From contig NC_091138.1 of the NCBI RefSeq assembly GCF_041381155.1, positions 32,419,604 through 32,483,603 of the forward strand: a stretch of 64,000 nt of DNA, read 5' to 3'. The translations under genes and the position numbers were made by a program. Shown here in pieces: positions 51,701-62,562 of this stretch. Source of the DNA: Argopecten irradians. Lineage: Eukaryota; Mollusca; Bivalvia; Pectinida; Pectinidae. Numbering within the stretch: position 1 is the stretch's first letter; every line of letters begins with the position of its first letter. Below the pieces are notes generated by a model, which was not told where the DNA came from, searched no databases, and was given only the letters and a program-made list of their open reading frames with translations.

Positions 51701-53601
51701 ATACTTTATACTGTGACTTTGTTGTTTTGTGCCATGAGTCAGATGACCATTAAGGCCCATGGGCCTCTTGTTTTCATCTTTAGGCAGTTCAGAAAAATGA
51801 TGTTTGACCTTATTAGTAACGTTAAAGTATGGTTATGACCACTAAAATCGAACATGATCTGCATGATATAGGCCCATCGAGCCTTTCAATTTATTACCTC
51901 ACTGACCCTTTTAATATATTACCTTACATATCTAAAATGTTGTATAAAATGTAAATGGATGTTATTTTGTAGTTCCTCAGTGACCCTGTGGATGTAGAAC
52001 AGCCAGAATACCTCGCTCCATCTTTGAATGTTTCCCTGTACACATCTGACCTGAGTGATGCCACCGACAGTATGACGACTAGTGTTACTATACCCGTACA
52101 TCTTCGCTATCACAGACCATCGTCCGCATCAGACTACACATCCGTCATCATCCCAAACCCACTGCTACTTTTATCATGTACAGCAAAAGGTTATCTTCTC
52201 TTTGATGTCTTATTTCAGCGAAATTTCAATTTCTCTGTGAGATTAATTCATGGGGATGATATTTTCAATATTTTGTGGGTTAGTGCAATGATGAACGAGA
52301 TTACACTTGGCCAAACTCTATTTTTACTCTTCTACTTCAAGAATAGAACTTCCAATCACTTGATTTGTAGCTGTTTTGCTTCAGGGGGCTCTTCTGTTTT
52401 TAAGCTGGAAGATCTTCTGTGAAGACTTCCCTGCTGCAAAGAACACAATTGAAGTTTGCCTCTGTAGATTTATCATTAATTAATGCTTCTTTTTACACCA
52501 GATTACACTGGAGATGTTATTGGTAAAGAAGACCTGCCTTGTACATGTGCTACCCTCATCAAATGTAGATGGATGGTCATTAAATATTTATCAGTAAGTC
52601 ATCTTAATGTAGGTTGTCTGAAATCAGTTAGTCATCTTAATGTAGATTGTCTGAAATCAGTAAGTCATCTTAATGTAGATTGTCTGAAATCAGTAAGTCA
52701 TCTTAATGTAGATTGTCTGAAATCAGTAAGTCATCTTAATGTAGATTGTCTGAAATCAGTAAGTCATCTTAATGTAGATTGTCTGAAATCAGTTAGTCAT
52801 TTTAATGTAGATTGTCTGAAATCAGTAAGTCATTTTAATGTAGATTGTCTGAAATCAGTAAGTCATTTTAATGTGCATTGTGTAAATTAAGTAAGTCATT
52901 TAAAAGTACATTCTCTTAATTCATTAAGTCATTTTAATGTATATTCTCTGAATTCATTAAGTCATAACAATGTAAATTACATAGTTAATATGTATTTAAT
53001 CTGTAAATCATTTTAATGTACATATACCAGTACATTACCAGTATATGTTGTACTCAGTATCTTTATCCTGTAAGTTATCTTTCTGTTCAATACTGGTATT
53101 GGTCTGAGTAATGCAACATATTTTATTGGAAGATGGTCTAGTTGTGAGATAAGAAGTTGAGTATTATCAGTAAGCTATCTTTGTATAAACCTTTACTCTA
53201 AAATATTATGTTGTGAGAAGATATTCCGTGTTTGCATATTACAGGGTTACCTTCGTTACGGGGATGTATCCATTGTTAAATTCATGTCATTTCAAAGAAA
53301 ATTATTAATTTCTCTTGCAAACACACCACATCACAATCAATACCTACCCACATGAGCAGATAAATCTGTAATATGCATATATGGAATATGGAAGTGAAGC
53401 CATTTCTGGTCTATTTTGTTACTTTTACCTTATATATTTGTCTGTTTGCAGGATGTTGATGCCATAGAAGTACGAGTGCCAGTTGGTCAGACAAGTCATA
53501 CATTTCTAGTACTGGTAGGGACGATACTCATGACAGTCGCCGGATCCTTCCTCATCTTATTAAAAGTATTTAATCATAAAAATAAACAGAAAGCCAGCTG
53601 A
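48743..53601 (+). CDS. PIGX: PIG-X, GPI mannosyltransferase I regulatory subunit, 5 exons
   Basis: Exons: 48743-48858, 49569-49713, 51973-52189, 52502-52593 and 53452-53601. Phases agree and give 239 aa. By family knowledge PIG-X stabilises PIG-M, which adds the first mannose to the GPI anchor on the ER lumenal side. A signal peptide (VPVLTSLLVICLLIFHVCDC) opens the protein. LLPPGAYIDPFQMRSLREFG matches the human AGLYVDPYELASLRE block. Exon 3 encodes HLRYHRPSSASDYTSVIIPN, matching the human CRYHRPHSEDGEASIVVNNP hallmark. The last exon gives EVRVPVGQTSHT, a transmembrane helix (FLVLVGTILMTVAGSFLILL) and a short basic tail. This is a type I ER membrane protein. Intron 2 carries a reversed Helitron-like element. 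Exon 4's donor starts a 33-bp tandem array. Confidence 0.95.
50230..51773 (-). mobile_element. Helitron/HINE-like element in PIGX intron 2, reverse orientation
   Basis: On the minus strand it begins AACAAGAGGCCCATGGGCCT and ends GGGTCAGATGACCTAA. Subterminal GGTCATCTGAC and GTCAGATGACC pair. The core holds about five ~160-bp monomers (CTCCTTCATCCTTGAATGG, GGGGCTGAGGGGTGGGGCCC) and a shorter repeat with AATTGGTCTATAG and AAGATGGCCGCTGGCCCA. No ORF of note. Confidence 0.8.
52589..52935 (+). repeat. 33-bp tandem array seeded from the PIGX exon 4 donor
   Basis: The exon 4 junction (TTATCA|GTAAGTCATC) is the first copy of a 33-bp unit, ATCAGTAAGTCATCTTAATG TAGATTGTCTGAA, repeated about nine times and fading out by 52.94 kb. 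Nearly every copy retains CAGTAAGT, a strong donor consensus. The unit length keeps one frame open. Confidence 0.9.
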
Positions 53602-55431
53602 GATCAGAGAGTTGTTGTTTTTCCATATTTAGATGCTTTTCAAAGCATATGTCAAATAGATTATCACATGGTGTAGGCAGTACTGTTAGGGAATCGCTTG
53701 TATGAGGGAAGGATTTGCTTTTTACATCCGTACCTCTTGTTGGGAAAAGTTGTAACGTTTATATCAGTAATTATCAGTATTGGTTGTTTTATGATGTAAT
53801 TATCCTAAAAAAGTGTATTTAAGTTTTCCTCTTAAAGTTTTCAATAAGTAAAAGAAATGAACATATGTTTTCTGGATTTGCACAATCTTGGTCTTTTTAT
53901 CAGTCCCTCCTCTCTTAATACAAGCAATGCTCTTTTTCTACCACCATCATCCAGTGTAACATGGAGGTAAGAACCATGTTTTTCAGAAAAGTAAGTCACA
54001 AGTTACAAATCTGTCAAATCGGGGATAAGTAAAAATCTCCTAGTGACCAAGTGTCTTTACTCAGTTTGTTTTTATACAAAGTCTACTTCTTTAACAACTC
54101 CCGAGTTCCAACCTCTCAATTTGTAGCTCTTCTGCTTCTGGAAGCTCATCCATCTATAAGGTGGAAGATTTGAGAAGATTTCTCTTCTTAAAAGAGTGCA
54201 AATCGAGATTGCCTCTGAAGTCACAACAAGAATACATATTCCATATTAGAGTGAAATGATAAAACATTACTTTTGACAATATTAATCTATGTCAGCTGTT
54301 GACATGGAAATTGTTTAAACTGAATCCTGTTCCATAATGTCATCTCATTAAATAGCAAGACTAGAATCCTGACATGAACTTAATGTTCTGAGGGCGGAAG
54401 TATAAATGTATGTGATATGATGGTTGTAACCATAAAAATACTTAAGAAAGATAAGGAATAAGATTTATGGAGTGAGTATAGAAATAGACAAAACAGGATA
54501 ATGATGTGTCAATATATTTGGCTTATAAGTCAAGTGTCACTATCTTGAATTCAATAACAGACGAAACTGGGTGATTTACCTTTTGTTAGACATTATAGAC
54601 AACGGGACTAATTCACGTCCACCACGTGATACCCGATAACGTTTGTGCAGAACCAGTATTTACAATAGTGATGGAACATAACTATTTGAAAACTTCCCGC
54701 TGAAATGACGCAAGTGCTAGACATTATCTTTTGACGTCATTCCATCACCAATAGAAACAATACTCCCGCACAAACATTATCGGGTATTACATGGTACACG
54801 AATTATTATTATTGTTTGACAGTATAAGAATGAGAAACCAGAGAGGCCTTCACATCCAACTTGAGAATTTTTTCTAGAAAACAAAACACAACAAAAGATC
54901 ATTCATGTTCATTCCAAAAAACTTGTATTCCAATAGCAAATAATTTATGTATGTGCAGGGGTTGATACTAACTGTTGTCCTGTGGCCCGAGACCACCACA
55001 ATATTGGAAGGACTTTGTAAGGCTAATGGTCTGCTGGACCATCACATATTAAAATATCCTATCTTATATGATCAGATCAATTAATATAAAACATTTTGGC
55101 CTGACATATATATGTAGAAGACAAGACCATGGCAGTTAACAAATCACTCATTTTGAAAAAGTGGAGGTAATTATTTAAATATTTTTTCTATCATACTTTA
55201 TATTGATACTTGAAAGAAAGAAAACATCTATATCTATTTTTTAAATGTGATCGGAAATTAGGAGGACTGCCAGAAATACTTACCTGGTGGTACTGCTGGC
55301 CATTGTTTAAAATAAGTTAGTAGAGTATCAACCCCCTGATGTGCTGGTTATATTGATTTTGTTATCAGTTATAAAATTATGCTAATACTCCTGTAACAAA
55401 ACCTATATATATACTGTCCACACTGTATTTT
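53602..55431. other. Intergenic stretch between convergent PIGX and AIMP2
   Basis: It should hold both 3' UTRs. A foldback element lies at 54621-54794 (GATACCCGATAACGTTTGTG mirrored by CACAAACATTATCGGGTAT). A block at 54090-54240 is a diverged relative of 52320-52470 in PIGX intron 3 (TTGTAGCT, GCTTC, AGGTGGAAGAT, TTGCCTCTG). I see no coding exon. Confidence 0.5.
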
Positions 55432-57644
55432 TTAACTTCCATTCAGTACAGTCTTGGCAAACTGAAACACAGAATTTTTATCACAAGCTGACAACCACTT
55501 TTTCACATTGTTCGGAGCACTAGACATTTGATTGGTTTGTAGCAATGCTGCCCACATCACCATATCAGCCAATGAGATTTCAGATCCTACCAGCCAATCG
55601 TTTCGTCCTAGTCTGGCATTGAGAGACTTGACAGCAGCAGCTTTTTCTTTGGAGTTGCCACGGTGAAGCTGTTGTTGGGCGGAATCTAACCAATCATCGA
55701 CTTGTGTTGTGGCGACTGGGTTTGCGGTGTCGTAATCCTGGTCAATGAGTCGCATTATGTATCTGGCTATATTGGCTTCCCCCTGTATAGCTGTCTGGTT
55801 ATGTGGCGAAACCATCATTGTTGGTCCATTCTCAACTATGTGTGAATAAAAATGTTATTTTTGTATCTATCATCTAAATAACAATAGTCTTACACTTGTA
55901 AATATTAAGTATGTTGTCAATGTAACAGGTCAAAATAATATGACTCTCCTAGATTATCTACTATTGATAGGATATGAAGTAAAACGAAACAAACTGCTGA
56001 TAAAGTAAAATGTGAATACCATTAGCCAGACATTTTCGCAAATCAAAAATTGTGCAATTTGAACATAGAAGATTTTATTTTAATCATAAAATAATCTCTG
56101 GGGAAATTATCAGCTATAAAGTATAAAGCACCAAGATATTTTAAAACAAACACTTTCTTTAATGGACAGTTACAGTATTATATTTACATTAAACAAACCT
56201 TTTTTCCATATAACTGTGATCGCAACCTGGTGGCTGCTCCGTGTAGATTTGTCATCTTCGTTACTGAAGATGTTACGTAATCGGTCTGGAACGTTGGCCA
56301 CACTCGAGTGAACAAGACATGATCCATACACCCGACATCTTTCCTTGAGGAGTGTGAAGAGTACAAACACGATGACAGGCGGGTTCTCTGGATCGGCATT
56401 GATGACTATGTCATGGACAACACCATTCTGTAACAAATAATACAATGTTATCAACATTCTTTTAAAATTCCTAGACTATTTCCAAATATTTTAATGACAA
56501 AAAACATGTAAAAAGGTAACAATAGGATTAAACAGGTGGTACAAACAAACAAAATAAAAATAAAACAATATTTTTATATACAGGGCATACATGGTGGTGT
56601 TTATGAAGGTAAGGGGAGGTAACTCCCTAATGAAGAAACACATCATCATTCTTTTTTACTATAAGTCTTTAAATAAGCATTTTATGTGTTTTCCAAGGTA
56701 ATAGTTATAAATATGATTCCAAACCTACTCAATAGTCTGTCTATTAGCTCTATTCAGCACAATAGATGCAGGCTATAAAGTGGCATACGTATAACTCATT
56801 AGCAACCTGTTACACACCAATGTCTTGATGAATAATAGTCAAATCAAATTGATTCTGGTTCATAAAACAAGAATAGCCAGGGGCTATATGCTTACAGTCT
56901 GCAGTTTCTTTAGCAATCATGCTATAAGAAATTACAAATCTAATTGTATATATGAAAATTGTTCATCAAACAATCCATCAGTGTTGTAATAAAAATCAAT
57001 TAACTCAATCCCTTTTTAAAACATTTGGTTACAAGTCAGATTAGAAGTTACACAATCATGATCATAAGGTTTTTTTTGGCTATTGTAAGCAATAATCCAC
57101 TGAAATACTTTCCGAGTGTAGGGAAAATGTTTGATAAGTTTTAACATTTGTGGTAACAGCCAGGGTTATTTTACTAATCACCTCTGACCCCTAAAATTTC
57201 ATAATGGACTGATCTAGTCTTTGATTTAGAAGAGCCTAAATGTGTCTTCAGGGGTGACTGAGTTAAGGATGTTAAAGTTATAAGTGGATGACAGCCGCAG
57301 TACCCGGACAAAAATCACCAACTAGAGGTCAGTACTTATCAACTGCCCCACATGGGATTCAAACTCGCAACCCAGAGGTAGAAGGCTTGTGTTAATGTTG
57401 ATACATCTTAACCACTCAGTCACCACAGCCCCTTAAGAGAGTGGTCCAATAAACACACAAAAGAAATGATACTCACAGGTAGTGACATGGTTGAGGACTT
57501 TTTGGATGCTGTAGTTACACCGCCGTACTTGGTGCTGAGCTGATCTAGAACACCTTTTAACTCTCCTAATTTGTCTAAGATTGACGTTTGTTTGTTCTCA
57601 AGGACTGATACAGCATTGTCCTCTCCCACTGAGGCTGTTCTCGT
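55432..57644 (-). CDS. AIMP2: AIMP2 (multisynthetase complex scaffold p38), last three exons
   Basis: Exons in transcript order: 57644-57477, 56427-56199 and 55835-55432, in phase, giving 265 aa from an open 5' side. By family knowledge AIMP2 scaffolds the cytosolic aminoacyl-tRNA synthetase complex. The first exon here encodes a heptad-like stretch (ENKQTSILDKLGELKGVLDQ) matching the human leucine-zipper part [20 protein letters not shown]. The middle exon has VVHDIVINADPENPP (human LKDIVINANPASPP) and VAITVIWKK. The last exon is the GST-C-like domain: QGEANIARYIMRL, SKEKAAAVKSLNARLGRNDW, LVGSEISLADMVMWAALLQT. The N-terminal exon (MYQVKP-type) was not found and probably lies beyond 60.4 kb or outside the window. 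A SINE ends 45 bp from exon 57644-57477. Confidence 0.92.
57290..57432 (-). mobile_element. tRNA-derived SINE copy in an AIMP2 intron
   Basis: GCAGTACCCGGACAAAAATC, CCCCACATGGGATTCAAACT and TTAACCACTCAGTCACCACA match the SINE family at 47964-48185. Its outer 5' segment is lost. Confidence 0.75.
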
Positions 57645-58694
57645 CTACAACAAAATAAATAACATTTCATGATATACAATACAATGATAATCACGATTAA
57701 TTTTCACAATGCAGATTGTAAATTGTTTCCCGCAGTCATCCTAATTACCACACGTTAGTTGACTATGGCTGCCCCAAATGTCAAAACAGTGAAATGAATC
57801 TTACAGGGAATTGTGCATTTGTTTGCTGTTGTAACCTCATCTTAGATCTTCAATATCAATTTTATGATGTTATATTTGTTTTTAAGAATCTTTTTTATTT
57901 AAATTTTGTTTTGGAAAGGTAATGGGCTTGTAAACTGACTATGTTTTCATCTGCAATGATATAAACAACACATTTAGGCTTCACTTCGGACCAGTTGATC
58001 TAGTAAAGGTAAAATACATTCTTCATTATTAGATACGTAGAATATATATACATGTATCTACTGACCAAAAATAATACTAATAGTACAGCAATCTATGTGA
58101 GAAAATTTTTGTACAAGGTATACCTGATGTAAGCACAAGCTGAATATAACTTACAACAATTATTTCTGTGGAAAAGAATCACTATCATTGAAAACTTGCT
58201 CATGTGAATCAGACTGCGAAACCTTGAACTAAAGGTAGTTTGCTGCTCATAAAAAATGAAATATAAAATAATCTAATATTTTGTTATATAGTCTAGTGTA
58301 TTGTCATATAGAAACCAGCTATGCATATACATTATATGAAGTATTGTTCATGTCCAGCTAGGGTATAACTATTCTACAGTAAGGTACTGTCACCTACAAA
58401 GACTGCACAGAACAATATAATTTCTAGTACACCAGTATACAGTATACTTATGACTCTTATCTCCAATATACCATACATCACTGTATATAGGTTTCTTTAT
58501 CACAGATTTGAAGTTTTATCCCTGTACCTCCAACTTAAGATTTTCAATCATTCTCGTGAGTATTAAAATGATCACTACAATATTAATTTGGATGATGATT
58601 TTTGTCTCTATACATGTCTTATTTTCAAACTAAGGGGATATAATCTAACATTAGAATTTGGCTGAGAAACTCTACATCAAATTGATGCTTGTAA
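57645..58694. other. Gene-free stretch upstream of the AIMP2 coiled-coil exon
   Basis: AT-rich, presumably AIMP2 intron 1. No exon, clear repeat or RNA gene is recognised. Confidence 0.4.
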
Positions 58695-59292
58695 AAACCT
58701 AACATGGCGCAACCCAAATTGGAACTCTTTTTGAAGATAATTGAAAAAAAATTCTAATGTGTGCATGAATCCGGATTTTTCTCTTAACTTTCCACAAATA
58801 GTTGTCTTCAGTTTTAATTTTATGATTCGTTTACTTGTCAGCAGTACATATATTTTGAAATAGAGAGCTTGAAGCAAGCCTGGTCTAGCCCCGTGTTTCA
58901 ACAGGTTTGAGTGTCCAAAATGGAACATCTCCTACATATAGTTTGATTAAAAAATGTATAGACATAAAAAAAAATGTTTGAACTCATTTAAGGAAAGTTA
59001 AAACATTTTTTTTTAGTTTATTTACGTCACATATCTGTCAAAAATATCCACAATGTGCATTCGTTTTTCTTGTTTTAAAATACATTCGCCCGACGTCGTT
59101 TCCCAGAATTTTTCACAATTTTACTCTTTTTGTTTTTAAATACAGATAATAAGCAACCTGAAAGAAAAAAACATCTAAAAGAGTCACACTTACTATTCAG
59201 CACCTTATTTTTTGTTTGGTAGTTTTGATTGTAAACGGAAAATTCTGTATCACATATTTTTAAAGCGTTCCAATTTGGGTAGTGTCAGGTTA
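58695..59292. mobile_element. TIR element upstream of AIMP2 exons
   Basis: AACCTAACATGGCGCAACCC at the left and GGGTAGTGTCAGGTT at the right are inverted counterparts, and both are followed inward by CAAATTGGAAC or its complement. About 600 bp with only a short ORF; a non-autonomous DNA element. Confidence 0.65.
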
Positions 59293-59413
59293 GTCCTAAC
59301 TTAGACCTATAATTTGACCCATGTAGTCTTCTGACCTGTATTTGATCTCTACGATTTTTTCACTTTACTAATTCAGTTTGGTATTGCACTTTGATTTACG
59401 ATTTCTCTCTTTT

Positions 59414-60370
59414 TTAATACACAAAGTAAAATTTTGCCTTTTCTTGGTTCTTCCATACTAATTCAGCTTCATTTTTCATGGTATTTTCTTCTTTATCCTC
59501 TAACAGTTCATTTACATGGTCTCTTCCTTGTTTCTTCACTAATTCACTTTGTTTGACTATTATTTCTTTATCTTCTAAACTTTGCTTTAATTCTAAATCA
59601 CTTTGCTTGTTGTTTTCTAATTTCTCCACTAATTCACTTTGCTTGACCTTTTCTTGTCTCTCCACTAAATCAATTTGTTCGTCCTTTTCTTGTGTCTCCA
59701 CTATATCACTTTGCTTGGTATTTTCTTGTTTTTCCTCTAAATATCTTTGTTTGGCCTTTTTGTGTTTCTCCTCTAAATCACTTTGCTTGGCTTTTTCTTG
59801 TTTTTCTACTAAATCACTGTGCATGGCCTTTTCTTGTTTTTCCTCTAAATCACTTTGCTTGGCCTTTTCTTGTTTCCTCGCTATTTCACTTTGCTTGGCC
59901 CTTTCTTGTTTCCCCGCTAATTCACTTTGTTTGGCCTTTATATGTTTCTCCTCAAAATCACTTTGCTTGGCCTTTTCATGTTTCTCCTCTAAATCACTTT
60001 GCATGGCATTTTCTTGTTTCTCTACTAAATCACTTTGTTTGTTGTCCTTTTCTTGTTTCTCTACTACAGCATCACTTTGCTTGGCCCTTTCTTGTTTTCC
60101 CACTAATTCACTTTGCTTGGCCTTTAGATGTTTCTCCTCTAAATCACTCTGCTTGGCCTTTTCTTGATTCTCCACTAAATCACTTTGTTTGGACTGTTTT
60201 TGTTTCTCCACTAAATCACTTTGTTTGGCCTTTTCTTCATTTTCCACTAAATCACTTTGCTTTGCCTCATCTTGTTTCTCTTTCGAAGTACTGCCATTTT
60301 TTCGGGTCTTTTTCCTGTTTACAAATGGCTGTGTAATTTTCTCCTTACATGAACTAATGACATTACCCAT
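59414..60370 (-). CDS. Unrecognised 318-aa charged-repeat protein with lipidation-type N-terminus
   Basis: A single uninterrupted frame encodes MGNVISSCKEKITQPFVNRK, a basic linker, then about 22 repeats of a ~12-residue unit close to AKQSDLVEKQEK (variants SDLEEKHLK, SELVGKQER). A less regular tail ends in KAKFYFVY and TAA. MGNxxSSC has Gly2, Ser6 and Cys8, the pattern for N-myristoylation plus palmitoylation, so inner-leaflet membrane anchoring is inferred. The repeats are rich in K, E and Q, contain no proline, and should be helical or coiled-coil. A TATATA on the minus strand near 60534 lies ~165 nt upstream of the ATG, and ATTAAA overlaps the stop. I do not recognise a family. It is on the AIMP2 strand and may sit in AIMP2 intron 1. 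Alternative: a 36-bp minisatellite that happens to be open. Conserved acidic/basic spacing with many third-position changes favours coding. Confidence 0.6.
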   Translation of the reverse strand: MGNVISSCKEKITQPFVNRKKTRKNGSTSKEKQDEAKQSDLVENEEKAKQSDLVEKQKQSKQSDLVENQEKAKQSDLEEKHLKAKQSELVGKQERAKQSDAVVEKQEKDNKQSDLVEKQENAMQSDLEEKHEKAKQSDFEEKHIKAKQSELAGKQERAKQSEIARKQEKAKQSDLEEKQEKAMHSDLVEKQEKAKQSDLEEKHKKAKQRYLEEKQENTKQSDIVETQEKDEQIDLVERQEKVKQSELVEKLENNKQSDLELKQSLEDKEIIVKQSELVKKQGRDHVNELLEDKEENTMKNEAELVWKNQEKAKFYFVY

Positions 60371-61027
60371 AGCTGTCGATATTTGGTACGACTATACGCT
60401 GTAACATTCAAGTTAAGTGGGATCCACGTGCAGAGTTTTCTGAAAAGCTCCTGATGTATGCTATAGAACACACATAAGTTGCTGCAGCAAGGCTGTGTGT
60501 CAGCTTTGTAGGAATGTCGGGGGAGGTGTGTGTATATAGGGGGAGATCAGTTTACCACTAACTGCCTACAGTCTTACATCTCAACACTGTGGCTGTATAA
60601 CAATCTCACAGAACATCATAGTAAAATATATTGTATAAGTTTGGTTGGTCTCCATAGAAACCATACAGACAACAGGTCCATGTCATAACAGTTGTCACAT
60701 GACTTCTTCAATATCAAAAGAGAATGTGTTTTTCTTATTACCCATCTATCATCTCCTATGATCAGTATGTGCCTTCCCAACTTTCAGACCAAAATCACTC
60801 TCATGATATCCATGTTATATCATATACATTTGTACCCACTCATTTCACAAAAAAATATATACTACCAGGTATACACCTGACATCAGGTTTCTAGACTTTT
60901 TTACAGATAAAGTTTTAAAATTTAACATTCAAATCCAAAGTTTTTAACACAGCCAACTTGTCCATAATTTTTTCCATTATAAATCAATTATAATTTTGTA
61001 TGATATGTGATTTTTTTTCCGAGCTTA
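60371..61027. other. Gene-free stretch upstream of the repeat-protein gene
   Basis: Apart from the TATA candidate I see no exon, RNA gene or repeat family in this AT-rich segment. Confidence 0.4.
60524..60550 (-). promoter_or_regulatory. TATA-box candidate for the repeat-protein gene
   Basis: The minus strand reads CCCCCTATATACACACACC. A start site 25-30 nt downstream would leave a ~130-nt leader before the ATG at 60370. Confidence 0.35.
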
Positions 61028-61593
61028 TTAAAGGGACAATTCACTCAGGCTAATTCTTTTACATAACCAAGAAGCAAAATATGGCATAAATGTATTGTTC
61101 TACATTTCTTATGAAACATATAACACAAAATATTGACAAATTCCACGTAATTGTTAAATATTTTAATTGATACTGTTGTAATTACAAATCGTTGATGATG
61201 ATCAATACGATTAAGCAGGTACAGTATGTACGCTGTACCCATACCAGAGCCAAAGTCGTACACGTTAAACAAATGAACTACAGAACCACTGAGGAGGTGA
61301 TAAAATGACTTTTTAGACAAGACAATTCACCTAATAAGGTAAACACACTACTGTCAGAGCGATTTGAGCAGTTCTAGACAAAAGTTGCATTACGAGCATG
61401 GGACAGGGTTTGGCAAACAAGATGTTCGACCACAATGTGTAATGGCGGACAGCGAGCGAGTATGAACATTTCACATGCATTTCACTACCATGGGTGTTTC
61501 TGGCATATAACAGTAAAACCAACTGATCTAATTTCCATTAGAAATATATATGTACAAATTTTAATGTTCTCTTACACTGAATTGTACCTTTAA
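61028..61593. mobile_element. TTAA-flanked MITE (GGGACAATTCA family), copy 2
   Basis: TTAAAGGGACAATTCACTC mirrors CACTGAATTGTACCTTTAA. The interior matches 41136-41708 closely (AGCAAAATATGGCATAAATG, GGCGGACAGCGAGCGAG). Confidence 0.85.
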
Positions 61594-61679
61594 CGTTCAT
61601 TTTCCCTTAATTTCATGATACAGACTCAACCTTTAAGCAAAATATAAATTTGATTATTATTTTATATTCTAATATAACC

Positions 61680-61745
61680 ATCAGTAACAACTAGGATCAT
61701 TTAAGGATGTGCCAGGTCTAGGATATAGAGGAAAGCTAGGACTTT
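61680..61745 (-). repeat. SINE fragment
   Basis: AGTAACAACTAGGATCATTTAAGG and ATGTGCCAGG resemble the outer part of the 47964-48185 SINE family. It is short and diverged, so this is a weak call. Confidence 0.3.
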
Positions 61746-62196
61746 TTAGCTGCTAAAGTCAGGCTAGGTCAGGTAGATTTATGGAGTCTGCAAGCTTTCG
61801 ATCCACCCTATTATACAACATGTAGGATATGATTTTTACTATTTTTTTTTTAAAGCTAGACCACCAAAATGTCTGAAATGATCTATGTACATTCTGGTAG
61901 GTCCAAATATACCTATAATATATACCTAATTAGACATATCAAATTAACACAAATTAACTAAGGATGACAATATATTGATTATTATTCGTGCCCTATCCAG
62001 GCCTAGAACTCATGATCTACGGCACCAAATCCCCTATCCAGATATATGCCCATATTGGGCCCTGAATTATGCTGCAAAGAGTCTTGTCATGAACATGTTA
62101 TTATAATTAAGATTAGATATCTAAATGCATGCATGTACAATGTGCATTGTATTAAACTTACAGAGTAAAATATTAAGTGTTCCAGTGGATTGTTTT

Positions 62197-62562
62197 TTAA
62201 AGATGCTCCACCGCTGACAAATGGTATTTTTTCACTATCAAAAACAGCAGCAGACGATTTCATATTTTTCTTCAGTTACAAAAGTTACTTACTTTACACC
62301 ATTACAATCGTTGAAAAGTTTGAGCTTCTAATTTTACTTCAAGTTTAAAATATCGAAAATAATTAATTGCATCCCGAAAAAATTCCGTTGCACTATATAT
62401 CCTATATGGAATGATGTACTGATTGCGCATGCACCTAAGGCAAAATAAATCATTTCATATTATATTTTGTGTTAACTAGACATATATATACACGATTAAA
62501 CACCAATTATTCTTCAAATTATGAATACCATTTATGCTCTGTTGACGGTGGAGCATCTTTAA
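62197..62562. mobile_element. TTAA-flanked MITE (GCTCCACCGCTGAC family), copy 2
   Basis: TTAAAGATGCTCCACCGCTG mirrors ACGGTGGAGCATCTTTAA. It matches 42530-42824, with about 70 bp more in its right half. Confidence 0.85.

Noticed and set aside
59478-60336. Plus-strand ORFs of 214 and 229 codons
   Set aside because: They are antisense shadows of the 36-bp-periodic minus-strand gene, giving Cys/Phe/Leu/Ser-rich repeats with no start context.
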